A stretch of 64,000 nt of DNA from Sinorhizobium americanum (GTDB lineage: Bacteria; Pseudomonadota; Alphaproteobacteria; Rhizobiales; Rhizobiaceae), in the NCBI RefSeq assembly GCF_001651855.1, contig NZ_LNQC01000080.1, positions 157,590 to 221,589 on the forward strand, written 5' to 3'. A program made the translations under genes and the position numbers. A model generated the notes under the pieces. That model was not told the origin of the DNA. It worked only from the letters and a program-made list of their open reading frames with translations, and did not search any database. Of this stretch, positions 19,167-28,055 are shown piece by piece; position 1 is the first letter of the stretch, and every line of letters starts with the position of its first letter.

Positions 19167-19444
19167 TCGCGCTTGCAATCGTCTGGTCGATCCTGCTCGC
19201 CCAGGTCATGCTCGCTTTGGCGATGGCCTTCGCACTCTATCGGATGATCAAGGGACCACGCGCCCAGGATCGCATCCTCGGGCTCGACACCCTCTATATG
19301 AACGCGATGCTGATGCTGCTTGCCTTCGGCGTTCGCACCGCCAACTCGATCTATTTCGAGACAGCGCTGATCATCGCTCTGATTGGCTTCGTCTCTTCCA
19401 TCGCTTTCGCGAAATTCCTCATGCGCGGCGAGGTGATCGAATGA
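19163..19444 (+). CDS. mrpF: Antiporter subunit F (MrpF)
   Basis: A 93-residue protein with three hydrophobic helices and the MnhF/PhaF signature RMIKGPRAQDRILGLDTL around residues 25-42. The ATG at 19163 overlaps the mrpE stop (ATGA), and its own stop overlaps the mrpG start in the same way, which is why this start is chosen over a longer upstream frame. Confidence 0.92.
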   Translation: MIALAIVWSILLAQVMLALAMAFALYRMIKGPRAQDRILGLDTLYMNAMLMLLAFGVRTANSIYFETALIIALIGFVSSIAFAKFLMRGEVIE

Positions 19445-19812
19445 GCCATCTGACCGACTTGCCGCCCTGGGCGGCGATCGCCGTTTGCGGCTTGCTGCTC
19501 TTCGGAGCCGCGATGACGCTCATCGGCTCGCTCGGCCTGTTGCGCCTGCCGAGCTTCTACGACCGTCTGCACGCCCCGACAATCGCGACCAGCGGCGGCA
19601 CGATTCTTATCTGCCTCGCCTCGATGCTCTGCTTCGCGGTGCTGCAGAGCCGCTGGATTTTCCACGAACTGCTGATCATCTTCTTCATCACGGTGACGAC
19701 GCCGGTGACGCTGATGCTGCTCGGCCAGGCGACTCTTTACCGCGACCGTGTCGAGAACCGCCAGGACGTGCCGCGCAAGCCGAAGCCCGCCGCGGAACTG
19801 GACTCCGAATGA
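19441..19812 (+). CDS. mrpG: Antiporter subunit G (MrpG)
   Basis: A 123-residue MnhG/PhaG-family membrane protein. The diagnostic GSLGLLRLPSFYDRLHAPT near residues 29-47 is present, followed by two further helices and a charged C-terminal tail. It is the last gene of the antiporter operon and ends eight bases before the convergent cobM stop. Confidence 0.92.
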   Translation: MSHLTDLPPWAAIAVCGLLLFGAAMTLIGSLGLLRLPSFYDRLHAPTIATSGGTILICLASMLCFAVLQSRWIFHELLIIFFITVTTPVTLMLLGQATLYRDRVENRQDVPRKPKPAAELDSE

Positions 19813-19819
19813 TGCCGCT

Positions 19820-20578
19820 CTATTCGCGGCCGCGGAAGCGGCGCTGATAGGCCGGATCGTAGAGCGAGCTCTCCCGGAAGTCCGATGCTTCCAGCCCCGG
19901 TCCCACGAAGATCAGCGCGGTACGCTCGATCGGATCGGCCGCGACCCTGTCGGCGATGTCCCCGAGCGTGCCGCGCAGGACGCGTTCATCCGGCCAGGAG
20001 GCCTTGACGACGATCGCCACCGGGCATTCGGCGCCGTAGAGCGGCGTCAGTTCCTCGACGACGCGGTCGAGCGCATGGATGGCGAGGTGGATCGCCAGCG
20101 TCGAGCCGGTGGCGCCGAAGGCGGCGAGCGTCTCGCTGTTCGGCATCGGTGATGCACGGCCGGAAACGCGCGTCAGCACCAGGCTTTGCGACACCGCCGG
20201 AATGGTCAATTCGCGGCCGAGCGTCGCCGCGGCGGCGGCGAAGGCCGGCACGCCCGGCGTCATCGTATAGGCGATGCCGTGTTTCTCCAGCCGCCTTATC
20301 TGCTCGGCCACCGCACTCCAGACGGAGAGGTCGCCGGAATGCAGCCGCGCGACATCCTCGCCGGCTTCGGCCGCGCGCACATATTCCGCCTCGATCTCGT
20401 CGAGCGACATCGGCGCCGTGTCGATGATGCGGGCGCCGGGCGGGCAATATTGGAGGAGCTCCGGCGAGACGAGCGAGCCGGCATAGAGGCAGACTGGGCA
20501 GCGGCCGATCAGGTCCCTGCCCCTGACCGTGATGAGGTCTGCTGCGCCCGGTCCCGCGCCGATAAAGTGAACGGTCAT
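19820..20578 (-). CDS. cobM: Precorrin-4 C11-methyltransferase
   Basis: A 252-residue SAM-dependent uroporphyrinogen-III-methylase-like enzyme that methylates C11 of precorrin-4 in aerobic cobalamin synthesis. The N-terminal HFIGAGPGAADLITVRG, the YAGSLV motif, the LHSGDLSVW loop and MTPGVPAF are characteristic of CobM/CbiF. Last gene of the minus-strand cob cluster, 19 bases after cobL. It is convergent with mrpG with almost no gap, so transcription from the two operons meets here. Confidence 0.95.
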   Translation of the reverse strand: MTVHFIGAGPGAADLITVRGRDLIGRCPVCLYAGSLVSPELLQYCPPGARIIDTAPMSLDEIEAEYVRAAEAGEDVARLHSGDLSVWSAVAEQIRRLEKHGIAYTMTPGVPAFAAAAATLGRELTIPAVSQSLVLTRVSGRASPMPNSETLAAFGATGSTLAIHLAIHALDRVVEELTPLYGAECPVAIVVKASWPDERVLRGTLGDIADRVAADPIERTALIFVGPGLEASDFRESSLYDPAYQRRFRGRE

Positions 20579-20597
20579 TGTCTACCTCTTGTTCTGC

Positions 20598-21839
20598 TCA
20601 GCTCTTGACCCAGGACCATTGCGTCACCGGCATGGCCGGACGCCAGCCCGTCATCGTGCCGACCGGCGCAGCGCGGGCGATATCGATGCGGATCAGCGAG
20701 CCGCCGAGCCGGGCGTGATGGGCAAGCAGCACCGCTTCCATTTCCGTCGTCACGGCGTTGGCGACCAGCCGGCCGCCGGAGGAAAGCGCGGCGATCGCCG
20801 CCTCCATGACGCCGGCATCGCTGCCGCCGCCGCCGATGAAGATCACGTCCGGACGGGTGAGCCCGCGAAGCGCTTCCGGCGCCTGCCCCTCGACCACCGT
20901 CAGGCCGGGCACGCCGAAGCGGCCGGCGTTGCGGCCGATCCGCGCCGCCCGCTCGGGCGATGCTTCGATGGCGATCGCCCGCATCGCCGGATCCGCCAGC
21001 ATCCATTCAATGGCGATCGAGCCGGAGCCGGCACCGATGTCCCAGAGAAGCTCGCCCTTGCGCGGCGCCAGCGCCGAGAGCGTCAGCGCCCTGACCTCGC
21101 GCTTGGTGATCTGACCGTCATGCTCGAAAAGCGCATCGTCGAGCCCGCCGGCAAGCGGCAGGACGCGTGCCCCGCCACCCGCGACGATCTCGACCGCGCA
21201 GACGTTCAGGGCGGCGATGTTTTCCAGCGCGAAGCTCGCGGCAATATTCCGGGAGATGCGCTCGCGTTCGCCGCCAAGCGCTTCGAGAACGGTAAGCCGT
21301 GACTGACCGAAGCCGCTTTCGCTGAGCAGTTCGGCAAGCGCCCTGGGACCGTTCCCATCCGACGTCAGCGCCAGCACGCGGGCGCCCGGCTGCAGCTGCG
21401 GCCGGATGAGGTCGAGCGGGCGGCCGTGCAGCGAGATGGTTGCCACGTCCTGGAGCGGCCATCCGAGCCGCGAGGCTGCAAGGCTGAAGGCCGAAGGCGC
21501 GGGGATCGTCCGGATTTCGCTGGCATCGATACGGCGCGCCAGTGTGGCGCCCACGCCGTAGAGGAAGGGATCGCCGGAGGCGAGCACCACGACGGGACTG
21601 CCGCGCCTCGAAGCGATCGCCTCGACCGATTTCTCAAAGGGGCTTTGCCAGGCTTCGCTCTCGCCCTGGATCAGGCACGCCGCAAGCTCGATATGACGGA
21701 CGCCGCCGAAGACGACGGGGGCTGCTGCAATCAGCCGCTTGGCCTCGTCGCCGAGACCGGCTACACCATCTTCCCCGACCCCGATTACGGTCAACCAGGG
21801 AGCGACAATGGCCGAGCCGCTATTCGACATGTCAGCCAC
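20598..21839 (-). CDS. cobL: Precorrin-6Y C5,15-methyltransferase (decarboxylating)
   Basis: A 413-residue bifunctional enzyme. The N-terminal half is a CbiE-like methylase (LTVIGVGEDG, VVLASGDPFLYGVG). The C-terminal half is a CbiT-like Rossmann methyltransferase/decarboxylase (LLWDIGAGSGSIAIEWM). The GTG at 21839 is chosen because a GAGGT lies seven bases upstream and the resulting length is the one I recall for the Pseudomonas denitrificans enzyme; an ATG at 21830 and a GTG at 21872 are alternatives. The start lies inside the beginning of the oppositely oriented cobK, so the two 5' ends overlap by 32 bases. Confidence 0.94.
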   Translation of the reverse strand: MADMSNSGSAIVAPWLTVIGVGEDGVAGLGDEAKRLIAAAPVVFGGVRHIELAACLIQGESEAWQSPFEKSVEAIASRRGSPVVVLASGDPFLYGVGATLARRIDASEIRTIPAPSAFSLAASRLGWPLQDVATISLHGRPLDLIRPQLQPGARVLALTSDGNGPRALAELLSESGFGQSRLTVLEALGGERERISRNIAASFALENIAALNVCAVEIVAGGGARVLPLAGGLDDALFEHDGQITKREVRALTLSALAPRKGELLWDIGAGSGSIAIEWMLADPAMRAIAIEASPERAARIGRNAGRFGVPGLTVVEGQAPEALRGLTRPDVIFIGGGGSDAGVMEAAIAALSSGGRLVANAVTTEMEAVLLAHHARLGGSLIRIDIARAAPVGTMTGWRPAMPVTQWSWVKS

Positions 21840-22608
21840 GGGCAGACCTCGCATCCTGATCCTCGGCGGCACGACCGAGGCGCGGCAACTTGGCGAAAGG
21901 CTTGCGGCCGATCCGCGCTACGACGCGGCGATCTCGCTGGCCGGGCGCACCGCCGATCCGCGGCCACAGCCATTGCCGACGCGCGTCGGCGGCTTCGGCG
22001 GCGCCGAGGGACTGGCCGTTTTCCTGCGTGAAGAGAATATCTGCCTGCTCGTCGATGCTACCCATCCCTTTGCCGCGCGGATTTCCCACAATGCAGCGAC
22101 TGCCGCGGCGGCAACCGGAAAGCCGCTCTTCGCGCTGCGCCGGCCCGCCTGGGAGGCCCAACCGGGCGACCGCTGGACGCGCGTCGCCAGTGTCGCCGAG
22201 GCGGTGTCCGCCCTTGGCGCCGCGCCGCGCCGGGTCTTCCTGGCGATCGGCCGGCAGGAGGCGTTCCACTTCGAGAAGGCTCCGCAGCACAGCTATCTCG
22301 TTCGCAGCGTCGACCCCGTGACGCCGCCGCTCAATCTTCCCGATGCCACCGCGATCCTCGCGCACGGCCCGTTCGCGGAAGCCGACGAGCTCGACCTGCT
22401 CCGTCAACAGGAGATCGATGTCATCGTCGCCAAGAACAGCGGCGGCACCGCCACCTACGGCAAAATCGCCGCGGCCCGGAAGCTCGGGCTCGAGGTGGTG
22501 ATGGTCGAGCGCCACAAGCCCGCCGATGCGCCGACGGTCTCCACCTGCGATGAGGCGCTCGAACGCATTCATCAATTCCTATCCCCGGTGAAGGACCGCG
22601 GCGTGTAG
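21808..22608 (+). CDS. cobK: Precorrin-6A reductase
   Basis: A 266-residue NADPH-dependent reductase that converts precorrin-6A to dihydro-precorrin-6. Family sequence features include ILILGGTTEARQLGERL, LVDATHPFAARIS, RSVDPVTPP and VAKNSGGTATYGKI. The ATG at 21808 has AGGGAG six bases upstream. It is the only cob gene here on the plus strand. Its start overlaps cobL and its end overlaps the cobJ 3' end by 37 bases, both antisense, so it must use its own promoter inside cobL. Confidence 0.95.
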   Translation: MAEPLFDMSATGRPRILILGGTTEARQLGERLAADPRYDAAISLAGRTADPRPQPLPTRVGGFGGAEGLAVFLREENICLLVDATHPFAARISHNAATAAAATGKPLFALRRPAWEAQPGDRWTRVASVAEAVSALGAAPRRVFLAIGRQEAFHFEKAPQHSYLVRSVDPVTPPLNLPDATAILAHGPFAEADELDLLRQQEIDVIVAKNSGGTATYGKIAAARKLGLEVVMVERHKPADAPTVSTCDEALERIHQFLSPVKDRGV

Positions 22609-23336
22609 ACGAGATCCGGTTTGCCGCTACGGGCAACGATCCGCGTCTCCGGCGAGCCGATGATCACGCAGGTCGCCATGTCGGCGCGATCGGCATCGGC
22701 TTCGCCGAGCGGCATGACCGCGATGTGCTCGTCCGGCCGGCCGGCCGCCCGACCGAAGATCACCGGCACGCGGGGCGGCAGGACCTCGCGCAGGATATCG
22801 AAGGCCTTGCCGAGTTGCCAGGGACGTGCCTTGCTGATCGGGTTGTAGAGGGCGATGACCAGTCCCGCTTCCGCCGCGAGCCGCAGCCGCTTGGTGATGA
22901 CCTCCCAGGGCTTCAGATTGTCCGACAGCGACATGGCGCAGAAATCGTGTCCGAGCGGCGCCCCGATGCGCGCCGCCACGGCAAGCATGGCGGTGACGCC
23001 GGGGGTGATCGTGAGATCGACCTGCCGCCACGCCTCTGGCCCATTGTCGATCGCCTCGCAGACGGCGGCCGCCATCGCGAAGATGCCCGGATCGCCGCCG
23101 GAGACTACGCAGACATCAACACCGGCGCTGGCGCGCATCAGGGCGGCGCTCGCCCGGTCCAGCTCTTCGCGGTTGTCGGAGGCGATCCGGCGCTGGTCGG
23201 CTCTCAGATGCAGCCGGTCGAGATAAGGAGCATAGCCGAAGAATTCGGTCGCGACCGCAATCGCATCCTGCGCCTCCGGCGTCATCTGCCCCGGATTGCC
23301 AGGCCCCGTTCCGACGATGAAGAGCTTTCCGGTCAT
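22572..23336 (-). CDS. cobJ: Precorrin-3B C17-methyltransferase
   Basis: A 254-residue tetrapyrrole methylase (CobJ/CbiH family) that methylates C17 with ring contraction. LFIVGTGPGNPGQMTPEA at the N terminus, VVSGGDPGIFAMA and LYNPISKARPWQ are diagnostic. Its start overlaps the cobI stop by four bases (ATGA). Confidence 0.95.
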   Translation of the reverse strand: MTGKLFIVGTGPGNPGQMTPEAQDAIAVATEFFGYAPYLDRLHLRADQRRIASDNREELDRASAALMRASAGVDVCVVSGGDPGIFAMAAAVCEAIDNGPEAWRQVDLTITPGVTAMLAVAARIGAPLGHDFCAMSLSDNLKPWEVITKRLRLAAEAGLVIALYNPISKARPWQLGKAFDILREVLPPRVPVIFGRAAGRPDEHIAVMPLGEADADRADMATCVIIGSPETRIVARSGKPDLVYTPRSFTGDRN

Positions 23337-24082
23337 GATCTCTCCCCTGCACCGGGCCGATCCTTCCAGCCGGGAACGAGCACCAACGAGAAATATGGGG
23401 CGGCATCGTCCGGCTTCTCGCCGAGCGGAACCATCGCCGCGTTCTTCATCGTGCCGCGCTCGACATAGACGGCGGCGTCGAGCCTGCCCGCGGCCGCAAG
23501 GGCGCGGCGGATCTTTGGCAGGTTGCGGCCGACTTTCATGATCACGGCGGCTTCGGTGTCGGCGAGGCGGCGCTGAAGCTCTGCCTCGCCCATCGTGCCG
23601 GGAAGAACCGAAAGCACCTCGTCCCCCTGCACCAGCGGCAGGCCGGCAACCGACCAGCAGCCGGACATCGCCGTGATGCCGGGAATGACTTCGGCCGGGA
23701 ACCGGCCGGCGAGCCGCACATGCAGGTGCATGTAGGAGCCGTAGAAGAGCGGATCACCCTCGCTCAGCACGGCGACGGTCCGCCCGGCCTCGAGATGTGC
23801 GGCGACCCTTTCCGCGGAGGCGTTGTAGAAGGCGGTGATCTGGCGCTTATAGGCCTCGTCGTCCTTGTCGATCTCGGTCGTCACCGGATAATAGAGCGGC
23901 AGTTCCACGAGGTCCGCCTTGAGAAGACCTTCGACGACGGCGCGGCCGTTGCCATTGCGCCCGGCCTTGGCGAAATAGGCGACGACATCCGCCTCGCCGA
24001 GCGCCCGCACCGCCTTGACGGTCAGAAGCTCCGGATCGCCGGGGCCGGTCCCGACGCCGATCAGCCTGCCCAACCCGCTCAC
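23333..24082 (-). CDS. cobI: Precorrin-2 C20-methyltransferase
   Basis: A 249-residue CobI/CbiL-type SAM-dependent methylase. LIGVGTGPGDPELLTVKAV, VLSEGDPLFYGSYMHL and VIPGITAMSGCW are characteristic. It overlaps cobH upstream and cobJ downstream by four bases each, so cobH-cobI-cobJ are tightly coupled. Confidence 0.95.
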   Translation of the reverse strand: MSGLGRLIGVGTGPGDPELLTVKAVRALGEADVVAYFAKAGRNGNGRAVVEGLLKADLVELPLYYPVTTEIDKDDEAYKRQITAFYNASAERVAAHLEAGRTVAVLSEGDPLFYGSYMHLHVRLAGRFPAEVIPGITAMSGCWSVAGLPLVQGDEVLSVLPGTMGEAELQRRLADTEAAVIMKVGRNLPKIRRALAAAGRLDAAVYVERGTMKNAAMVPLGEKPDDAAPYFSLVLVPGWKDRPGAGERS

Positions 24083-24711
24083 AGCCCCGGCCTCGCCAGC
24101 GAATTCAGCGCCGCCGCCGTCATCGCACTGCCGCCGAGGCGGCCGCGAACGATCGCGAAGGGAACGCCATAGGAATTCTCGGCAAGCGCGTCCTTCGATT
24201 CCGCCGCGCCGACGAAGCCGACCGGCATGCCGAGGATCGCCGCCGGCTTCGGCGCGCCGTCGCGCAGCATTTCCAGGAGATAGAAGAGCGCCGTCGGCGC
24301 ATTGCCGATGGCAACGACCGAGCCCGCCATCCGCTCGCCCCAGAGCTTGAGCGCCGCCGCCGAGCGCGTATTGCCGATTTCGGCGGCGATCTCCGCCGTC
24401 CGCGGATCGCGAAGCGAGCAGATCACCTCGTTGCCGGCCGGCAGCCGCGCCCGGGTGACGCCGTGGGCGACCATCTCCGCATCGCAGAAGATCGGCGCAC
24501 CGTTCTTCAGTGCCGTGCGTGCGGACGAGACGAAATCGGGAGAGAACACGAACTGGCGCGCTGCCTCGACGGAACCGCAGGCATGCACCATGCGAACCGC
24601 TAGGTCGGCCTCCTCGTCCGAGAAGCCGGAAAGATCGGCTTCCGCCCGGATGATCGCGAAGGAACGCTCATAGATGGCGTTGCCATCGCGGATATAATCG
24701 TAGTCAGGCAT
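24079..24711 (-). CDS. cobH: Precorrin-8X methylmutase
   Basis: A 210-residue CobH/CbiC enzyme that moves a methyl group from C11 to C12 to form hydrogenobyrinate. MVHACGSVEAARQFVFSPD carries the catalytic His region; GMPVGFVGAAESKDAL is a further family signature. It starts two bases after the cobG stop. Confidence 0.95.
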   Translation of the reverse strand: MPDYDYIRDGNAIYERSFAIIRAEADLSGFSDEEADLAVRMVHACGSVEAARQFVFSPDFVSSARTALKNGAPIFCDAEMVAHGVTRARLPAGNEVICSLRDPRTAEIAAEIGNTRSAAALKLWGERMAGSVVAIGNAPTALFYLLEMLRDGAPKPAAILGMPVGFVGAAESKDALAENSYGVPFAIVRGRLGGSAMTAAALNSLARPGL

Positions 24712-24713
24712 TT

Positions 24714-26081
24714 CTATCCCTGTTCAAACGCTGCGGCGATGCGCGCGGCCCCGAGCCGTGTAAGACAGGAGCGCGCCGATTCGCCAGCGTCTTTGTTTTT
24801 TCTGACCAGCGCATTGAGCCCGGCCAGCACGGCTTTTATTCCGTCTTCATCCGTGTAGGCGCTCGGCGCGACGGAAGCAGCCCCATTTACGACAAGCGCG
24901 TATCCTGATGGCGCACCGACAAGCGTCAGCGCGGAAGCCGTGGGCCTGGCGCACCCTTTGGGACAGCCCGAGAGATGGACTGCGAGCGAGCCGTCGAGAA
25001 GGTCGGCACCGACGTCGAGCAATAGCCCGGCCACCGCCTTGGTGTCCATCAGCGCCGAGGCGCAAGCAAGTCCGGCGCAGGTGGCGATGTGATTGCGCGG
25101 ATCATCGGCGGCGACCAGGAAACCATGGGAAAGCGCGAGCCGTTGCGCGACGGCGGCAGCCTCGCGCGACAAGCCGAGGACGAGGAGGCCATGGCGTGGT
25201 GCGAGCCGTATTTCCGTTGCGCCCAGTTCCTCGGCGTGGTGCAGAAAGGCAATGAGGCTGGCGCTATGCGTCTGTGCAAAAGCGAGAGCCATACCGAGCA
25301 CGATGCGACCGTCGCCGAAATCGTGAATGCCCGCCGGCAAAAATGGCAAGGCGCCGCGCTCTATCGTCGGGAAGGCGCCGATATCAGCGGACAAGCGCTT
25401 CCGGATGCGGTCCGCATCGAGGTCCCGACCGCGTGCGGCCGCGCCCAGGGAATCCAGGCCAGCGAGAATTTCCATCACCGCGGGGACAACCCGTTCCGTC
25501 TCCAGAAGGGCAACGGTCCGTTCCGAACGCGCCGTGCCGCCGAGAGACAACAGCCAGCGAAAACCATCGTCGCTGTTCTGCGCTTCAACACGCAGGTCAG
25601 CCGAACTATCACGCAGATGAAAGCGGCCACACCCATCGATAACGATCGACAATTTCGGCGCGAGTGCAAGCGCCGGCCGCCGGCCGGCAATCGCCGCTCG
25701 CAGCGCCGCTGCCAATGGTCGAGGATCGGCGATCTCGTTTGGATCGAATCCGGCAAGCGGTGGCGTTTCGATCACGATCCCAGTCGCAACGGCAATTCCC
25801 GCTTCACCAATCGCGGCGGCAAGGGCCGGAACGCTTGCTGCGGTCAGCCCGCGGACCTGCAGGTTTCCCCGGGCAGTTACTTCGATGATGCCGCTGCCAC
25901 AGGCCGCCGCCGCGTCGGCCAGCGCCCGTAGCTCGGCAGGTGTGAGACCATCCGTCGCCGGACGCAGCCGCACGAGCAGACCATCTCCGGTCTGCATCGG
26001 CGTTGCGAGCGACGGACAGGCGCCGCGGCGCATCGATGTGCCGGGTTTAATTTGTGACCTGGGCGCAGCGCAGCTCGTCAT
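24714..26081 (-). CDS. cobG: Precorrin-3B synthase
   Basis: A 455-residue oxygen-dependent enzyme of the aerobic pathway, related to sulfite/nitrite reductases. Cysteines for the Fe-S centre are visible in CAGLACASAL and LSGCPKGCARPT. The ferredoxin-like half-domains of the family (GDGLLVRLRP at the start, GTGIVIETPPLAG-like segment) are recognisable. An ATG at 26081 is preferred; a longer frame to 26120 exists. It is the first gene of the cobGHIJ(L)M transcription direction, with a possible FNR/FixK-type site upstream. Confidence 0.92.
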   Translation of the reverse strand: MTSCAAPRSQIKPGTSMRRGACPSLATPMQTGDGLLVRLRPATDGLTPAELRALADAAAACGSGIIEVTARGNLQVRGLTAASVPALAAAIGEAGIAVATGIVIETPPLAGFDPNEIADPRPLAAALRAAIAGRRPALALAPKLSIVIDGCGRFHLRDSSADLRVEAQNSDDGFRWLLSLGGTARSERTVALLETERVVPAVMEILAGLDSLGAAARGRDLDADRIRKRLSADIGAFPTIERGALPFLPAGIHDFGDGRIVLGMALAFAQTHSASLIAFLHHAEELGATEIRLAPRHGLLVLGLSREAAAVAQRLALSHGFLVAADDPRNHIATCAGLACASALMDTKAVAGLLLDVGADLLDGSLAVHLSGCPKGCARPTASALTLVGAPSGYALVVNGAASVAPSAYTDEDGIKAVLAGLNALVRKNKDAGESARSCLTRLGAARIAAAFEQG

Positions 26082-26127
26082 CCTGTTCCAATATCCTCGG
26101 GGCGCATTGCGGGCACACACTCCGCGT

Positions 26128-26150
26128 CTGTGATAAAGCCTATATCACAG
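26128..26150. promoter_or_regulatory. Perfect dyad upstream of cobG
   Basis: CTGTGATA and TATCACAG are separated by seven bases, a perfect 8-bp inverted repeat 47 bases before the cobG start. It could be an operator or a weak hairpin; spacing between TGTGA and TCACA is 11 bases, not the six of a CRP site. Confidence 0.45.
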
Positions 26151-26159
26151 CCGCCTTCC

Positions 26160-26173
26160 TTGAGAGAGATCAA
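26160..26173. promoter_or_regulatory. Candidate FNR/FixK-type site (anaerobox) upstream of cobG
   Basis: TTGAG-AGAG-ATCAA matches the TTGAT-N4-ATCAA consensus at nine of ten defined positions. It lies 78 bases before the cobG start and 41 bases after the cobF stop. The match is seen; regulation by FixK or FnrN is inference. Confidence 0.45.
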
Positions 26174-26213
26174 AGCCCCGGCATGCGTCCACCCTTACGA
26201 CCGTCCGTGGCGG

Positions 26214-26984
26214 CTACTCGTCGAAGTCGGCACCCTTGCGCAGCAGATAGATATCCATAATCCAGCCCATGCGCTCGCGCGCTTCGGCTCGCGTCTTTAG
26301 GATTTCTTGCCTTACGTCGGCGAGGCGCCCGGAAATGACGATCTCGTCCGGCGTACCGAGATAGGCGCCCCAGTAAATCTCCGCATCCGGATCGTCGATC
26401 TTCTGAAACGCCTGTTCGCCATCGAGCATGACGACGGCCGTCTCGCTTCTGTGCGGAAAGCTCTCGGCAAGCCGGCGACCGGTAGTGATCTCCACGGGCT
26501 TGCCGACGAGGTTGAGCGGAATGCGATGGCTGGCGCAAAGCGCCTGAAGGCTGGTGATGCCCGGAACCACGTCAAAGTCGAAGGCAACGCTGCCCCGCGC
26601 ACGAACCCTTTCGACAATGCGGATCGTGCTGTCATAGAGCATCGGATCGCCCCAGACGAGAAAGGCGCCGGTCTGCCCGTCCGCGAGTTCGCTCTCGAGC
26701 AGCGCCTCATAAGTGCCGGCGATGCTGGCATGCCAATCATCGACGCTTTGCACGTAGCTGCGCTCCTCGGTCCGGCGGACCGGCACGGCGAATTCGACGG
26801 TCCGGCTGTCGCTGCGCGTCACGTAGCGAGCGCAGATGTCGCGGCGCACTTCGGCAAGCTCCGTCTTCTTCGCTCCCTTGGTCGGGATGAAGAGCACGTC
26901 GGCCCGGTTCAGCGCATTGATCGCCTGGACCGTGATGTGTTCGGGGTTGCCCGCCCCGATCCCGATGACCAGGATATGCCGCAT
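26214..26984 (-). CDS. cobF: Precorrin-6A synthase (deacetylating)
   Basis: A 256-residue methylase that acts at C1 of precorrin-5. HILVIGIGAGNPEHITVQAI at the start and FLVWGDPMLYDSTIRIVERV are characteristic of CobF. The ATG at 26984 is chosen because GGGAG is eight bases upstream; the long in-frame extension beyond it runs into a repeat element and is not coding-like. It lies upstream of cobG on the same strand with a 132-base gap that carries its own candidate regulatory sites. Confidence 0.94.
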   Translation of the reverse strand: MRHILVIGIGAGNPEHITVQAINALNRADVLFIPTKGAKKTELAEVRRDICARYVTRSDSRTVEFAVPVRRTEERSYVQSVDDWHASIAGTYEALLESELADGQTGAFLVWGDPMLYDSTIRIVERVRARGSVAFDFDVVPGITSLQALCASHRIPLNLVGKPVEITTGRRLAESFPHRSETAVVMLDGEQAFQKIDDPDAEIYWGAYLGTPDEIVISGRLADVRQEILKTRAEARERMGWIMDIYLLRKGADFDE

Positions 26985-27006
26985 GCCGTTTCTCCCGCTA
27001 TGCGCA

Positions 27007-27104
27007 GTGCATGTCGCCCAAAAGTGTGCAGCGGTTTTGGGGCACCGACATGCACAAAACAAATTCCTAAAGCGCGTCGCATCTTTGAGTGCGCCGCGCT
27101 TTAG
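27007..27104 (+). repeat. RIME-like intergenic element, copy 1
   Basis: About 98 bases with two palindromes: GTGCATGTCG ... CGACATGCAC around a CAAAAGTGTGCAGCGGTTTTG core, then CTAAAGCGCG ... CGCGCTTTAG. It has the same layout and orientation as copies at 49693 and 58347. The two-palindrome structure and size resemble the RIME element described in rhizobia; the identification is from memory. Confidence 0.75.
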
Positions 27105-27173
27105 ACACCAGCCTTTGACGGATCGGCACCGGCGACGCAAGGTCCATGCACGACAGGAGAGGCCACGACGGCG

Positions 27174-27899
27174 TCAGCAGGGTGCCGCGGCCTGCCGATC
27201 GACGGCGAGAGGAGGATCCTCCGGCAGCCGCCAATCGATCGGATCGAGCCCCTTCGACTCCAGGAAGGCATTGGCCTTGGAGAAATGCCTGCAGCCGAGG
27301 AAGCCCGCATGCGCCGAGAGCGGCGACGGATGCGGCGCGGTCAGCACTAGGTGGCGGGAGCGATCGACGAAGGCCGCTTTCTTCTGCGCGTAGGAGCCCC
27401 AGAGCAGGAAGACGACCGGCTGGGCCTGCTCGTTGACGGCGCGGATGACCGCATCGGTAAAGCGTTCCCAACCCTTGCCCTGATGCGAAGCCGCCCGGCC
27501 CCGCTCGACCGTCAGCACGCTGTTCAACAGCAGCACCCCCTGGCGGGCCCAGCTTTCGAGGAAGCCGTGCCGGGCCGGTGGAATGCCGAGGTCGTCGCGA
27601 AGTTCCTTGTAGATATTGACGAGCGACGGCGGCGTGCGCACGCCCGGCCGGACGCTGAAGCAGAGTCCATGCGCCTGGCCGTCGCCGTGATAGGGGTCCT
27701 GGCCGAGGATGACGACCCGGACCCTGTCGAGCGGCGTCAGGTCGAGCGCCCGAAAATATTCGCTGCCTCTCGGAAAGACCTGCCGGCCGTGCTGCTTTTC
27801 ATCCGTGAGAAAGCGCTTGAGATCGGCCATGTAGCCGTGGAGGAATTCGTGCGCCAGCGCCGTCTTCCAGCTCTCTTCCAGCCTGATCGTCGCATCCAT
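27174..27899 (-). CDS. ung: Uracil-DNA glycosylase, family 1
   Basis: A 241-residue enzyme that excises uracil from DNA in base excision repair. The catalytic water-activating motif GQDPYHG and the DNA-intercalating HPSPLSAH are both intact, as is LLLNSVLTV. The ATG at 27899 has GAGGCG seven bases upstream. It is a single gene between cobF and the divergent mod operon. Confidence 0.95.
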   Translation of the reverse strand: MDATIRLEESWKTALAHEFLHGYMADLKRFLTDEKQHGRQVFPRGSEYFRALDLTPLDRVRVVILGQDPYHGDGQAHGLCFSVRPGVRTPPSLVNIYKELRDDLGIPPARHGFLESWARQGVLLLNSVLTVERGRAASHQGKGWERFTDAVIRAVNEQAQPVVFLLWGSYAQKKAAFVDRSRHLVLTAPHPSPLSAHAGFLGCRHFSKANAFLESKGLDPIDWRLPEDPPLAVDRQAAAPC

Positions 27900-28055
27900 G
27901 GATTCGCCTCGCGTGGTTCCGCCTCGCAAATTTAGCCCGATGGGCGCCTATCGCAAGCGCTTGCGTGGCATTTGCCCTTTCCGTTCACCGCTTTGATTAC
28001 CCTTGTCACGGAGCATTGTATTTCTACGGATATAGCGCTAACGAAGACGGAGAGC

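Noticed and set aside
26128..26150. CRP-type site upstream of cobG
   Set aside because: TGTGA and TCACA are present but 11 bases apart instead of six.
26985..27173. Cobalamin riboswitch upstream of cobF
   Set aside because: No B12-box-like sequence (GCCACTG type) was found; the gap is mostly filled by a RIME-like element.
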